NCBI GenBank assembly: GCA_964635845.1
Contig: CAZWNO010000009.1
Span: forward strand, 1 to 64,000
Source of the DNA: SZUA-365 sp964635845
GTDB taxonomy: Bacteria > Bacteroidota > Ignavibacteria > SZUA-365
Length of the DNA: 64,000 nucleotides
Direction of reading: 5' to 3'
Part shown: positions 36,081 to 46,712 of the stretch, one piece after another
Numbering within the stretch: the first letter of the stretch is position 1
Layout: each line of letters starts with the position of its first letter
The notes under the pieces: model-generated
The model's database searches: none
The model's input: only the letters and a program-made list of their open reading frames with translations
What the model was told of the DNA's origin: nothing
Translations under genes and position numbers: made by a program

Positions 36081-36596
36081 ATGCTCAAACGGAATGCTGT
36101 CGCCGCTCTCGTCTTCATGCTCGCCCTCGCATGCATCGGCTGTGAAGAGGAAGAATCGGATCCGATCGTAGCCGACCCGGAAATCTCCGGCAATCTCGTA
36201 AACGTGGTCGGATGCAAGACGGGCTTCTCGAAGGCCCCGGCAGACAGGAACAAGGGGTGCGTGCAGTTCACCTATGACGCTCCGGCGCAGAAACTGACCC
36301 TTCTGCATGTGAATGCCGGGTTCAACTGTTGTCCCGAGGAGATCAAGGCCGAAGTATCCGTGGACAGCGGCATCATCCGCATCATCGAATCGCAGCGCGG
36401 ACCAAACTGCCGTTGCGACTGTCTGTTCGACCTGAGCATCGTTGTCGAGAACGTTCCCCCGCGGACCTTCGGCATCGTCGTGGAGGAACCCCTCCGCAAC
36501 GCACAGGATGTTCCGATCGATTTCACCATCGATCTCGCGAAGGACACGCAGGGCGAGCATTGCGTGGCCCGAAATTTCTATCCGTGGGGAATGTAG
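36081..36596 (+). CDS. Cysteine-rich lipoprotein of unknown function
   Basis: A 171-residue lipoprotein with lipobox 'LACIGC' (Cys 21) after a membrane signal; AGAGG precedes ATG 36081. The mature chain has at least eight further cysteines (VGCKTGF, KGCVQF, FNCCPEE, PNCRCDC, EHC), so it is probably stabilised by disulphides. No family is recognised. Cysteine-dense lipoproteins often bind metal or thiols, but nothing here proves this. Confidence 0.7.
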   Translation: MLKRNAVAALVFMLALACIGCEEEESDPIVADPEISGNLVNVVGCKTGFSKAPADRNKGCVQFTYDAPAQKLTLLHVNAGFNCCPEEIKAEVSVDSGIIRIIESQRGPNCRCDCLFDLSIVVENVPPRTFGIVVEEPLRNAQDVPIDFTIDLAKDTQGEHCVARNFYPWGM

Positions 36597-36640
36597 AAGA
36601 AGGGAAGAGGGGAAGAGGGGTAGGGGGCGGAAGAGATTCG

Positions 36641-36677
36641 GAAGAAGCCGGCCCACCTGTCGCGGACCGGCTTCTTC
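36641..36677. terminator. Bidirectional hairpin between convergent genes
   Basis: A perfect 11-bp stem GAAGAAGCCGG/CCGGCTTCTTC (36641-36651 with 36667-36677) with a 15-base loop lies between the + strand lipoprotein gene and the convergent VIT/VWA gene. There is no long T tract, but pyrimidine-rich sequence follows on the minus strand. A transcription terminator is the simplest reading. Confidence 0.5.
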
Positions 36678-36744
36678 AAGGACCCACCCTCAATTTCCTT
36701 CACCAACGCTGCTGCGTCGTAATAACACATCAGCGAATGGTTTG

Positions 36745-38838
36745 TTACCGGACGACGGTGATTCGGATGGTCGCCGTCGCTCCCGCCGAATGCAGCCGCA
36801 CGAAGTAAAGGCCAGGAACGACAAAGGCACCGGAGGCATCACGCCCATCCCATCGGACGGTATGGCGGCCGGCGGAACGCTCGGTTTCCTCGAGCACGCG
36901 CACGACGCGGCCGAGGAGGTCCGTGACGACGATCTGCACCGGGGCTCCGGATTTCAGTTCATAGGGGATCGTCGTGGAGACGGCGGACGAAGGTGAAAAA
37001 GGATTCGGATAATTCTGTCCGACACTGATCTGATCGGTGACGACGGGCGGTACTTCGCCCACCGCGGTAGGATCGATCTGATTGGTTTCCAGCACGAGGA
37101 ACGCCGTGAAGGGTGTCAGGATCGAATGCTTGATGCTCAGGTCGATAATGCTCTGCTTGTCTTCCTCGATCCTGTCTTTTTCGTAACGCTTGATCAGCAT
37201 GTCGATGTGGGCGGCGGCCCAGTACGAGGCGACCTGCTTGACGTCGACGCGCGTCGCATTGAACGGCACTGAACGCACCAGGTTGACCGGTGCACCTGCC
37301 GCGTCACGATAATTGAGGCGGACGTCCGTCGGTCCGAAATCCGTCAGACGGCCTGTGGTCACCAGCTTGTCGAGACTGATGACGGAGCTGAAGTCCTGCG
37401 GATACACGAAATAGGCATTTCCGTCGTCGTAATGCACCGAGGGCGACGATATTCCGCCGATATTCAGTTCGAGCATGATGCGCGAAATCACCGTCTGCAG
37501 ATTATCCCCTGTCTCGACCATCGTCACCTTGCCGCCGCGGTCCTCGGCGATGTCATACAGCTGCTCGATGCGGTCACTGTAGATGATCACCGGAAATATT
37601 CCAACGCCGAGAGGATCGTTGTCATGGATGACCTGCAGCAGCCCCTGCGTCGTTGTCACACCGCTGTTCGGCATGCCGTCGGTGAGAAAGAGCATGCGCC
37701 GCACGGCGTCGGGACGGAAATCCGCACTCAGCGCGGAGCGGAATGCGGTCTCGTAATTCGTCGATCCGCTCGCAATGTACATACGCTCGATGAAGTCGAT
37801 TCCCTCGGCGATGTTTTCCGCCGTCGCCTCGATCAGCGCATTCTCGCTTGGATGGCTGACCGCGAAATTGCTGAAGAGCACGATGCGGAAACGGTCGGTT
37901 TCGTTCAGTTGCAGGAGAATGCCGGTGACCGCATCCGCCACCGTTTTACGCCGATCCTCATACATGCTGCCGGAGGCGTCGAGCACGAATACCAGGTCGC
38001 GCGGCTGTGTCACGGTTTCATTGAGTCGCACCGGATGCCAGCAGATGAAATACGGACGTTCTGATCCGTCTTCCTCGAGATAGGTGAGGGAGGGAAAGAT
38101 GGAAAAGGCGTCCTGCGGTTTGTACGCCACCTCGAAATCCTGGGTGTACATCTGCTGCTCGAGGCCGAAATCCACCCGGTAGGCAAAATCCCCCAGGCGC
38201 TGCGCTCGGCAGAGCAGCGGATTACTGTCGAAATTGGTTGTCAGCTCCTCGATACGCTGGTGAGAAGACACGTTCACGCGCAGCTCCGTGCATTCCACCG
38301 GCACGGACTGATACCCCTGCAGGTTGAGCGGGTAGCGGTAATGCACGTTTCCGTCGGGAGTCATCGGCAATGTGTGGAAGTAGCGGATCTCGATACGGCG
38401 GGAACTGCGCGGATTGATGGGAAACACTTTCAGCTGGAAGCGGTTGTTGCCCAGTGATTCCAGGATGGCTGGATCGCGCCGCTGTCCGACCACGACGCTG
38501 TCGTACATGCGCTGCGCATCTTCCTTTTTCTTGACGATGAAGATGAGGCGGTTGCCGTCCACCCACAGCCAGAGACCGTCGACTTTCGCACCTTCGGGGA
38601 GCTGGAAGGCATAGAATCCTTCGAGTGTGATGTTGTTCTCGTTGTAGAACTCTTCGTCCACATGTGTGACCGCCAGCTGTCCAGTGATGTTCACCGTGGT
38701 GCGGATGTTGCTGATGCGCAGGTTGTACACCGGGGTATCGGTGCCCGGCCGACGCGCGTACAGCACGCCGGCTTCGGCCGCAGCAGTGCCCAGCAGGAAG
38801 AGCAGCAGTGGGAGAAGGATCCGTGTAGCCCGTGTCAT
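36745..38838 (-). CDS. VIT and VWA domain protein with T9SS sorting domain
   Basis: A 697-residue secreted protein. After a signal peptide (1-23) comes a VIT domain (about 35-160, with 'DEEFYNENNITLEGFYAFQLPEGAKVDGL'), a VWA domain (about 280-440) with MIDAS motif DASGSM, then a linker and a T9SS C-terminal domain (about 610-697) with QNYPNPFSPSSAV, FlgD-like 'GRHTVRWDGRDASG' and VPGLYFVRL. VIT-VWA pairs resemble inter-alpha-trypsin inhibitor heavy chains and may bind matrix or metals. ATG 38838 has GGAGG upstream. Confidence 0.92.
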   Translation of the reverse strand: MTRATRILLPLLLFLLGTAAAEAGVLYARRPGTDTPVYNLRISNIRTTVNITGQLAVTHVDEEFYNENNITLEGFYAFQLPEGAKVDGLWLWVDGNRLIFIVKKKEDAQRMYDSVVVGQRRDPAILESLGNNRFQLKVFPINPRSSRRIEIRYFHTLPMTPDGNVHYRYPLNLQGYQSVPVECTELRVNVSSHQRIEELTTNFDSNPLLCRAQRLGDFAYRVDFGLEQQMYTQDFEVAYKPQDAFSIFPSLTYLEEDGSERPYFICWHPVRLNETVTQPRDLVFVLDASGSMYEDRRKTVADAVTGILLQLNETDRFRIVLFSNFAVSHPSENALIEATAENIAEGIDFIERMYIASGSTNYETAFRSALSADFRPDAVRRMLFLTDGMPNSGVTTTQGLLQVIHDNDPLGVGIFPVIIYSDRIEQLYDIAEDRGGKVTMVETGDNLQTVISRIMLELNIGGISSPSVHYDDGNAYFVYPQDFSSVISLDKLVTTGRLTDFGPTDVRLNYRDAAGAPVNLVRSVPFNATRVDVKQVASYWAAAHIDMLIKRYEKDRIEEDKQSIIDLSIKHSILTPFTAFLVLETNQIDPTAVGEVPPVVTDQISVGQNYPNPFSPSSAVSTTIPYELKSGAPVQIVVTDLLGRVVRVLEETERSAGRHTVRWDGRDASGAFVVPGLYFVRLHSAGATATIRITVVR

Positions 38839-39273
38839 GATAGTACCTCCGGCTCCGTGTGAGTGAAACGACTACTTCAGGACAGACGCACTCTAGACAC
38901 ATGAAATGCGGGATCGTTCCCATGCATCGTGAGAAAGTGGCACCCGTGATTGAGGTGACGGCGCATGCGCCGCAACGGTTTCGTATGACAATGTGATGTT
39001 CCGCGATGTGGCGGCCTGTAGGCATGTGTTCCCGTCAACCGAGGCAGGGAATGGATCGCAGAATCTCCCAAACCATGATATTCCTTCCTACAGTAGTTGA
39101 CATTGATATCTCCTTTCTATAGTTTTGCGGGAAAAGTTCCCGCCCGGGCCGGAGGAGGACGCGCCTGACCCCGCGGAAGACGATTCGTTCGAAATAGATG
39201 ACGCAAATGTGTCTCCGGTCCCCGTGTTCGCGGGGGTCTGATGCTGTTTTCATTCACAACACAGGAGGTTTCG
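38839..39273. other. 435-bp divergent intergenic region
   Basis: Between the divergent VIT/VWA gene and the FG-GAP gene. No good gene is seen. It contains a candidate rightward promoter (39097-39127), a short-loop inverted repeat GCGGGAA-AAG-TTCCCGC (39127-39133 with 39137-39143) at or just past the promoter, and a CCCCG/CGGGG hairpin (about 39219-39234). These could be operator or leader structures for the downstream secreted gene. Confidence 0.45.
39097..39127 (+). promoter_or_regulatory. Candidate promoter of the FG-GAP gene
   Basis: TTGACA (39097-39102) is followed 15 bp later by TATAGT (39118-39123), and the same stretch contains TAGTTTTG (39120-39127), a match to the Bacteroidota -7 element TAnnTTTG about 20 bp after a TTG. 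Either reading would start transcription about 140 bp before the ATG, giving a long leader with the inverted repeat at 39127-39143. Confidence 0.35.
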
Positions 39274-41031
39274 ATGAGAAAACGATTTTCCGTCTTCCGA
39301 CCGCCGGGTCTGACAGTTCCGTCGGCCGCGATGACGGGCGCTGGAATCGGTGAGCGATGGCTGTGGCTTTTCATGCTGCTCGCCTTTGCGGACGTAGCCC
39401 GTGCGCAGGTCGAGAGGGATTGGCTGCCGACAGCGGCGCAATCCGCCGATCACACGCAGATCCTCGAGTGGCAGACGGTCACGCATATCGCACACCCAGG
39501 ACTCTCGAAATGGTGTCTCGCACTCGGGGACATCGATGCCGACGGCTTCGACGATTTCGCGATGGGTTCGGAGTATGACACGACATTCATCTTCCGGGGA
39601 GGCGATCCCTTCGATCACGAGCCCGCGTTTTTTCTCTCCGGCGGATCGAGCGGACTGGCATGCGCGGATTTCAACGGCGACGGAAGGAAGGATCTCGTCA
39701 CCGGTGTCGCCATGACAAACCGGGATCTGGATCCTGAGACACGCGGGCGGATCTTTATGTATTTCGGGAAGGACACAGCCCCATTCCTTGGACCAGATCC
39801 GGACCTCGTGATTCGGGGGGATACGACGCAGTATTGGGGTTCGGCGAGTTTTCCCGAAGGCGGGGATCATCGCAGCGGTTTCCAAGTGCTAGATTTCAAC
39901 GGGGACGGCTATGATGATCTACTCACGCAGACACGTACCGGTCGACTTCCATTGATGTATTACCCGATCATCTTTTTCGGTGGTCCGGATATCGACACCA
40001 TCCCCGATGTCGAAATTCTCGCGGTTGATCGTGGCAGCAGCAACCGTTTCCCGATGGATATTCTGATCGGTGACTTGAATGGTGACGGATGCGACGATAT
40101 CCTGTTGGAAGGCAGCTATCTCGAAACAGGCTCTCGTGTCAATTACTGGGATCTGTTTCTCGGCAACCGTTCGGCGATGGCGTCGCTCCCAGACAGGACA
40201 CTGCGCTCGGACATCGGTTGGAGCCCTGCGAGATCCGGACTCTCAGCGGTATTTGATGTCAACGGCGATGGGATCGACGACATCGTCGATGCCGCCGTCC
40301 ACAGGGAATATGGCGATCCCCTGGTTTTTCTGGGTTCGCGTGAGCTGCCTGAAAACATCGAACCGAACGATTCCATCCCGAATCCCTGGCCGACGCTGGG
40401 TGGCATCGTCGGTGCATGGAGCATCAATCCCGTCGGCGACATGAACGGTGACGGCACGCGCGATCTGCTCATCAGTTGGGCCACCTATTTCATGCGCGAC
40501 GGAAGTCTGTATTACCTGTACCCCATGCGACCGGGCGGACTCGTGCGCGAACATACCGGGCATATCGGCATGATCGAATCGGAGGATCACGTGGTCGATG
40601 GAGCATTTGATATCGGCGATGTCAACGGCGACGGTTACGATGACTTCGCGGTCCGCGGCCGAGGTTTATCGGAGCCGCCAACGATAGGATGGCAGCGTAT
40701 GCGGCGATTCATAATCTGCCTTGGCGCTGACAACCTGCGAACCGATGTTCTGCCACTCGCTTTGTCATCGACGTTTGAAATGCAACTGTATCCGAACCCC
40801 GTATTCGGCGGCACCGCCACGGTGAATCTGCGAACGCACGGCGTCACACCAGGACAGGTCACGATAGAGATCATCGACGCGCTTGGCCGTGTCGTATCGC
40901 GGCAGGAGGAACTGATCCCAGCGACAACCGCCGATTTATCCGTATCGGTTTCCGGACTCCGTCCGGGTAACTACCACGTATTCCTGCGTCGGGGAAACGC
41001 CGTGACGCAGTCGGTGCTCACCATTTTATAA
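39274..41031 (+). CDS. FG-GAP/integrin-alpha-like beta-propeller protein with T9SS sorting domain
   Basis: A 585-residue secreted protein. A long signal region (about 1-34, ending DVARAQ) is followed by seven calcium-loop repeats of the FG-GAP type: GDIDADGFDD, ADFNGDGRKD, LDFNGDGYDD, GDLNGDGCDD, FDVNGDGIDD, GDMNGDGTRD and GDVNGDGYDD. Seven repeats suit a seven-bladed propeller. The last about 80 residues are a T9SS domain ('FEMQLYPNPVFGGTATVNL', 'GLRPGNYHVFLRRG'). AGGAGG precedes ATG 39274. It lies 19 bp before the next large secreted gene, so the two probably form an operon. Adhesion is a plausible role. Confidence 0.9.
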   Translation: MRKRFSVFRPPGLTVPSAAMTGAGIGERWLWLFMLLAFADVARAQVERDWLPTAAQSADHTQILEWQTVTHIAHPGLSKWCLALGDIDADGFDDFAMGSEYDTTFIFRGGDPFDHEPAFFLSGGSSGLACADFNGDGRKDLVTGVAMTNRDLDPETRGRIFMYFGKDTAPFLGPDPDLVIRGDTTQYWGSASFPEGGDHRSGFQVLDFNGDGYDDLLTQTRTGRLPLMYYPIIFFGGPDIDTIPDVEILAVDRGSSNRFPMDILIGDLNGDGCDDILLEGSYLETGSRVNYWDLFLGNRSAMASLPDRTLRSDIGWSPARSGLSAVFDVNGDGIDDIVDAAVHREYGDPLVFLGSRELPENIEPNDSIPNPWPTLGGIVGAWSINPVGDMNGDGTRDLLISWATYFMRDGSLYYLYPMRPGGLVREHTGHIGMIESEDHVVDGAFDIGDVNGDGYDDFAVRGRGLSEPPTIGWQRMRRFIICLGADNLRTDVLPLALSSTFEMQLYPNPVFGGTATVNLRTHGVTPGQVTIEIIDALGRVVSRQEELIPATTADLSVSVSGLRPGNYHVFLRRGNAVTQSVLTIL

Positions 41032-41050
41032 ACGTACCTCGGGAGGTTTT

Positions 41051-44000
41051 ATGAAGCACACCATCTTCCTTTTTCTGCTCTGCTGCTGCACGGCTCAGGC
41101 CCAGGATCCGGAATTCTGGATCGGGTCCTGGGGTGTCACACCCCAATGGGATGCCACCGTACGCAATGTCTGGCCGGTCCGCGGCATGTTGAACCCATTA
41201 ATCCTACCCCCCCCCCGATCAAGGCGCTGAAGCCCGCACTCTCCTGAACTGTCTCTCCGACAGCATCCTACCGCATGCTAATTGGCTCGGGCTCAATCTC
41301 GTCGGCTTCACCGTTCGCGCCGATGAGGATCCACTGAATCTCTTTCATGGCGACCATGTCATTCCGGATGAGAATTTCTGGAATAACAATGCGGTCGATG
41401 AGGTGTGCCGCAGCGCGGATCCTCTCGATCTGCAAGTCCTCGTCCGTGACGCACAATTGAGCAGGCGGTTCATGGGAGAACGGATAATACTGCATCCTGA
41501 ATCGAGCGATGACTTCACAACGGATGGCGGATACGATCCGGATGATCCCACCGAATTCCGACAATTCGTTCACGATCCCAGCCCCTTCACGACGACACTG
41601 AGACAGCGCACCGGCGGCTTCAACTCCATTTACATGTCCGGCAATTCGGGCACGGTCAGTGGTATGACGCTCGAGCGTCTTCAGGAGATGTCGGCGTATC
41701 GCGACGGAGATACGGAGGACCCGAACCGCCTCTCCGGTCTGTACCAGGTTTCCGTGATCATTCTGCCGCGGTACGACACGGGCTATCCCCTGCCTAACGA
41801 CGATGCAACGCATGTACTCAATGTGCGGTTCAGGTATACCTATCCAATCACTGGTGCGACCGTGTACCTCAACTGTCCCTTGGAGGGCCGGCAGTTATGG
41901 GAAGGCGATCCCGGTGCGAGGACGCGCCGAACGGGTGTGCAGGAGATCGTCATCGGTCAGGTCGAAGTGCAACAGACCGACGGTCGTCAAGGAGGCGACG
42001 TGATTTTCGTCGACCAGGGCGATCTTGTCAATCACGGAGGGTGGACAAGAACAGGAATGGACGATGTGCGCGGCCCGCGCCGTCTTCGGGAGCACGGGGA
42101 GTTTCATCTCCAGGAAATCCGTGGCGATTTCGACGTTCAGATTTTCTATGGCGACGATGACGTCCATCTCTGGTTGGATGCGGTATGTCTCACGAATCCC
42201 GCGACCTTCGGGCTCTGGCATCCGGACAATCCGGGCACCCTACCCGTCCATACCGGATATCGTGCCGCGATGGACAACCGCATGGCTTTCCTGTTGCGCA
42301 ACAATGATCCGAATCTCGCCGGTGTCGGCGGCATACCTGGATTGCGGTTCGTCATGGGCGAGGAACAGGTATTCAACAACGGGACGTACTGGACCACGTT
42401 TCTCCTGAGTCGCCTGATCGCGGATGAGACGGATGACCATGTGCAGATGTTTTCCACTTACGGCTCATGGACGAACACGGAGCTGACTCCTGTACTCGCA
42501 GCCGAGATGATCACCGGACCGTACAATTATCCTCTCCTCACCGATCATCCGCGTCCGACCCTGCAGGGAATGACTGCACAGAACTACCTCACACCGCTCT
42601 ATGATGTGAACACCTGGCCGGACGGTTTTCGCGGCATGTGGGGTTTGTTCCTCGCCAATATGCATACGAGGTCACTTTTCGCACCTGATCAGCCTTGGAT
42701 CCCGTTCATCCAGAATCACACGAATCTCGCTGTAACCAATCCTCCAGCGGGCTGGTGGGATGGAGTCCCGAACCGTGAGCCTTCGGCTTCCGAGCTGCGC
42801 TTCGAATGCAATACCGCGCTGGCATTTGGGGCAAGCGGTGTGCTGTTCTATGCCTTCTCGAGCATTCCGTACATGCCCGATCAACCGACAATACCACCAA
42901 CCGTTTTCGCTGCCGACCGCATCCTGCCGAATCCCGCGGCAGGTGTCGATTGGTTCGATCCCATTGACATGAATGCTGGAACAATGGGATTCCTGGGGAG
43001 CGAAGGCGTGGAGGACGTCCGGAGAATTCTGGACTGGAATGGCGAAAATAAATGGGATTCGACGCAGGCCTATATCCACGATTTTCTTGAACCGGTCGGA
43101 TCCTATATATCGCAGCATTTACGCTGGCAGACGGGACTGCAGTGGTATTGCCGTGGTGATGCCGATGCCGGATCTTGCGATCTCGTGTCCATGATTGTCA
43201 GTCGCAGGCAGGATATCCCGGACGGCATCGATCCCCAGGAGCAGACCTTTGTCATGGTCAGCGAATTCGAACGCAACGCCGCATCCCCTCCACCGGAGAG
43301 TTCTCCTGCGAGTCGTTTTCTGTTCGTCGTGAACGGCAACACATTTGACGGTCCCCTCCATGCAGGTGTTGAGGCCGTCGGACAACGGCACATCACTGTC
43401 AAGCTGGGCACCGATGGCGGACTTGTCGATGAATGGCGCGTGACGAATGTACTGTCCGGCGATATCCATGTCGTGCGGGCGAGCGACGCACCAGACGAAA
43501 CTTCGTACGCGAACGGTTTCACCGAGTACTTCGCGCCCGGGGCTGCGGCACTGTATCGGTTGGATCCCATGGTCGGCGAGACGATCGACTTCAATCCGGT
43601 CGTCGATCCTCCGCCACCCTGTCCGATGCGCTCCATCTACATTGAACCAGCGGCGATGCTGCGCCTGAAATCCACGGATGACGTTTCGTTCGGCTTGGGA
43701 AAAGGACTATTCTGTGATGGAACACTGATCGCGGATCACAGCACATTCCGATCCTGCGATCTTGAGGTGCAGTGGGATGGGATCATTGCACGTAATGGCG
43801 GTTCGGTGTCACTCGAGGGAGCGACGCTGTACAATGCGGGAGTGGTCGCAGGCTCGGGAGGCTCGGTCACGCTCGACGAGAGTTGCGCGATCCACGGTGC
43901 GAACGTCGCGATGTTCAATTGTGATGCTACCCTTACCAGCACCGCGACGCAATCCACCAGCGTCTACTATCATCTTTCGTCCGTCGGGTACGGGTGTTCG

Positions 44001-45302
44001 AACCTGCAATACGATATCGCGACAGGCAACGGGCTCCACGGATCCACGGCAATTATTACCGCATTTACGACCGACCCGTATCCGGTGCAAATCGATGAAT
44101 GCACGTTCTCCGGTTTCTGGCGGGGTGTACACGCGTACGAGAGTGTGGTCCGCGGCGATGTCGATTGGACATTCCCTCCTGATTGTGGAAACAACAGCAT
44201 CCGATGCAAGGCTATCGGCCTACACGCGCTCGAGAACAGCCTGATTGATCTCGGTGATGGCACATACGATTTCATGCCGGAATCCTACAATGAAATCATT
44301 TATTCGGATCCGCAGGGATTCAGTGCGGTGACGGATGCCACCTCCGGGATTGACGCCGTCTGGAACTGGTGGGAACCCACCCTGCGCTACAGCGGAAATC
44401 TGGGGTATGATCCGACCTGCATCTTAGATCCCATACCATTGACTAGATCGGGCGGTGAAACGGTTAATTCCCCACAGCAGCTGGTCGCGTATACTCCTCC
44501 TCCTCCGCCCGGCATCCGCGGTCAGGTAAAAGCCGCGCTTCGGCAGCATGATCACGGGGCCGCGCGACACATCATCGGGCAGTTCCTGCAGTCATCTGCC
44601 GCCCTTGACGCGGATTTCAAAATGTTGCGGTTCATCCACGGAGCGCTGCGGTTCATCGCCGCACCCGCCGCGATCGACAGTCTTCTCACGCTCTGTCTGG
44701 CGCGATCGGATCTCGATTCCAAGCTGCTCGCCGCCGACATCGCGGCAGCGGACAGTCTCTACGTCGATGCGCTCGCGGTGCTCAACGCCTACAGCTTCGC
44801 CGGTTCACCGGCATTGCTCAAGCGCGCGCTGATCCGCAAGTCGCTTCTCTATCCGCGGGCGAAACAAGGCGGATATCGAGACGGCGTGCTTGCGCTCGAT
44901 TCGCTTCGCGGAATGAACGACAGCCTGCTGCTGCGTTTCATCGATCTCTATCCGCTCCTGTACAGCCGACTCTCCCGTCCGCTATCCTCATCGATCCCGA
45001 AACGAGCGGCGCAGCCCCTGATCGAGAGGGCGCTCCCCGTGGGCATCGAGGTCTGGCCGAACTACCCGAATCCCTTCACCGATGTCACCTCCTTCACATT
45101 CAAGCTCGGGGAGGCGACGCACGTGCGGCTCGCGATCTACGATGCGATGGGCAGGGAAGTGGCGGTGGTCACGAACGCGGATTACGACCGTGGTGTGCAT
45201 TCGGCGGTGCTGCGCGCGGGCGCGCTGCCGAGCGGACTGTATTTCTCCCGCCTCACCACGGATAAAGGAGTAACACAGCGGAAGATGATGTTGATGCGGT
45301 GA
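41051..45302 (+). CDS. Very large T9SS enzyme/beta-helix protein, frameshifted at a C10 tract
   Basis: ATG 41051 has GGGAGG upstream and a clean signal peptide (MKHTIFLFLLCCCTAQAQ), but the frame hits TGA at 41228 after 59 codons. The frame that carries the rest (to 45302) has an in-frame TAA at 41199, so neither frame alone spans the gene. A run of ten C residues (41207-41216) lies between; nine would join the frames into one 1416-residue protein. After the signal come a hydrolase-like region (about 60-700, with 'ELRFECNTALAFGASGVLFYAFSS' resembling TIM-barrel glycosidases), a right-handed beta-helix-like part (about 860-1090), an alpha-helical stretch, and a T9SS domain with 'NYPNPFTDVTSF'. 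The catalytic residues are not identified. Confidence 0.85.
41207..41216. repeat. C10 homopolymer tract within a gene
   Basis: Ten consecutive C residues, 156 bp into the signal-peptide-bearing frame of the large secreted gene. As read it puts the gene out of frame; a length of 9 (or 12) restores one continuous protein. It is either a slipped-strand phase-variation switch or a homopolymer sequencing error. Confidence 0.9.
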
Positions 45303-45360
45303 GGACTTCCGCTCCAGTTTACATGTTCGTCCGGTTATTATTTTCGTCCAGTACGACGCT

Positions 45361-45391
45361 GAGCCCGGTGCATCGCCGATGCGCTGGGCTC
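45361..45391. terminator. Strong hairpin between convergent genes
   Basis: GAGCCC (45361-45366) pairs with GGGCTC (45386-45391), and the stem continues inward through GCATC/GATGC to a 3-base loop, giving 14 pairs with two G-U wobbles. It lies between the convergent large T9SS gene and the VWA gene. No T tract follows on either strand, so termination activity is less certain. Confidence 0.45.
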
Positions 45392-45491
45392 TCGATGTAA
45401 ACCGCACGACGTGGCAGCGGGCAAGAGCGCCCCCACCGTCTGTTGTCTGTCGGAAGCGTGAAAAACTACGGGCGGTACTCGCCTACTCCGA

Positions 45492-46691
45492 CTACTCGAT
45501 CACCGTCAGTTTTCCTGTGCGGAATTCGGCGCCGCTTGAGAGGCGATAGATGTAGAAACCGGGCTCGAGGGTTGAGGGAGAGTACTCCGCGGCATGCGTG
45601 CCCGGGGGAAGGTCGGTGTCGAGCACGGTGGCGACGCGGCGTCCGAGCACGTCGAAGAGTTCGAGTCGGACGCTGCCCTGTGCCGCGAGGGAGAAGCTGA
45701 AATGCACTCGGGCGGTTCGGAGAACAGGATTCGGATAGCTCTGACCGAGTTCGATGCTCACGGGAGACGGCGTGGGTGCCACGCCGGTGACAAAGGGATT
45801 GAACAGGCGATCGACCCATACGCTGTCGTCGCAGGCCTCGAGACGCACGCGTATGTACAGATTTTCCATGATCACGGCCTTGGTCCGCCGCGTGATACGG
45901 TGCTCGTCGTATTCGCGCTGGATGAATCCGGCGAAGCGCTGGTACATGGGCACGAGTTCGGCGGTCCCGCCGAGCCGGTAGAAGACACCGCCGCTCTCCT
46001 TGCAGAGCCTGCGCAACTGCGTTTCGTCGATGGACGCGCCCAGAGCGACGATGAATACACGCACGCCGTGCCGGTGCGCATCCTCGATCAGATCATCGAT
46101 ATGCACGCTGCTGCTGTTGTCGTTGCCGGTGGTGAAGGCCAGCACGGCCTGCACGCGCGCAGTACCCGAAGTGTAGAGTGTCGTGATGCCCGAGCTGATG
46201 CCGTCATACAGCGCGCGCCTTCCACTCACACTCATGGCGTCAACGGCGCCGCGCAGCTCGCCACGGTCATTGCTGAGAAAGGTTCGAATCGTCGGACGGT
46301 CATCGAAGGAGACGATCGCTGCGTAGTCGCAGGTCTTGGACATGGTATCGATGAAGGCGCGCCCCGCCTCGATCACTGTCGGAAGGTCCGCTCCCACGGT
46401 GCTCGAATTGTCGAATGCCAGCACGAGTTCGTAGCAGGAATTTCTTTCCCGCGACGCCAGTCGGTCGATCTGGAAATCGTTGGTGTCGACGCGTCCGATC
46501 TGCTCCTCGTAGATCAACTGCCGCCTGTCCAGCTCATAAATCACGCTGTCGCCGCAGTACGTGGCGAAGTACAGCTGGTAGTAGTAGTAGTCCGGCGTGT
46601 TGGACTTCAGCAGCCGAAGTTCGAGGCGCGGCTGAGCGGATACGCCCGCGGCGGTGATGAGGAGGATCAGGAAGAAGAACATTCGTTTCAT
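45492..46691 (-). CDS. VWA-domain secreted protein with T9SS sorting domain
   Basis: A 399-residue secreted protein: signal peptide (1-19, ending GVSAQ), a VWA domain (about 80-270) with MIDAS-like DNSSTVG, 'FTTGNDNSSSVHIDDLIEDAHRHGVRVFIVALG', and a T9SS domain (about 310-399, with QSYPNPVLRTARVHFSF and LEPGFYIYRLSSG). AAGGAG precedes ATG 46691. It is the last gene of a leftward run that begins with the ECF sigma factor and its anti-sigma partner, so it is a candidate target of that system. Confidence 0.88.
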   Translation of the reverse strand: MKRMFFFLILLITAAGVSAQPRLELRLLKSNTPDYYYYQLYFATYCGDSVIYELDRRQLIYEEQIGRVDTNDFQIDRLASRERNSCYELVLAFDNSSTVGADLPTVIEAGRAFIDTMSKTCDYAAIVSFDDRPTIRTFLSNDRGELRGAVDAMSVSGRRALYDGISSGITTLYTSGTARVQAVLAFTTGNDNSSSVHIDDLIEDAHRHGVRVFIVALGASIDETQLRRLCKESGGVFYRLGGTAELVPMYQRFAGFIQREYDEHRITRRTKAVIMENLYIRVRLEACDDSVWVDRLFNPFVTGVAPTPSPVSIELGQSYPNPVLRTARVHFSFSLAAQGSVRLELFDVLGRRVATVLDTDLPPGTHAAEYSPSTLEPGFYIYRLSSGAEFRTGKLTVIE

Positions 46692-46712
46692 GGTGTCAGC
46701 TCCTTGGTTCCG

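Noticed and set aside
41403..45302. GTG 41403 as the true start of the large T9SS gene
   Set aside because: The frame codes for sensible protein for a further 62 codons upstream, back to the C10 tract, and no signal peptide begins at 41403.
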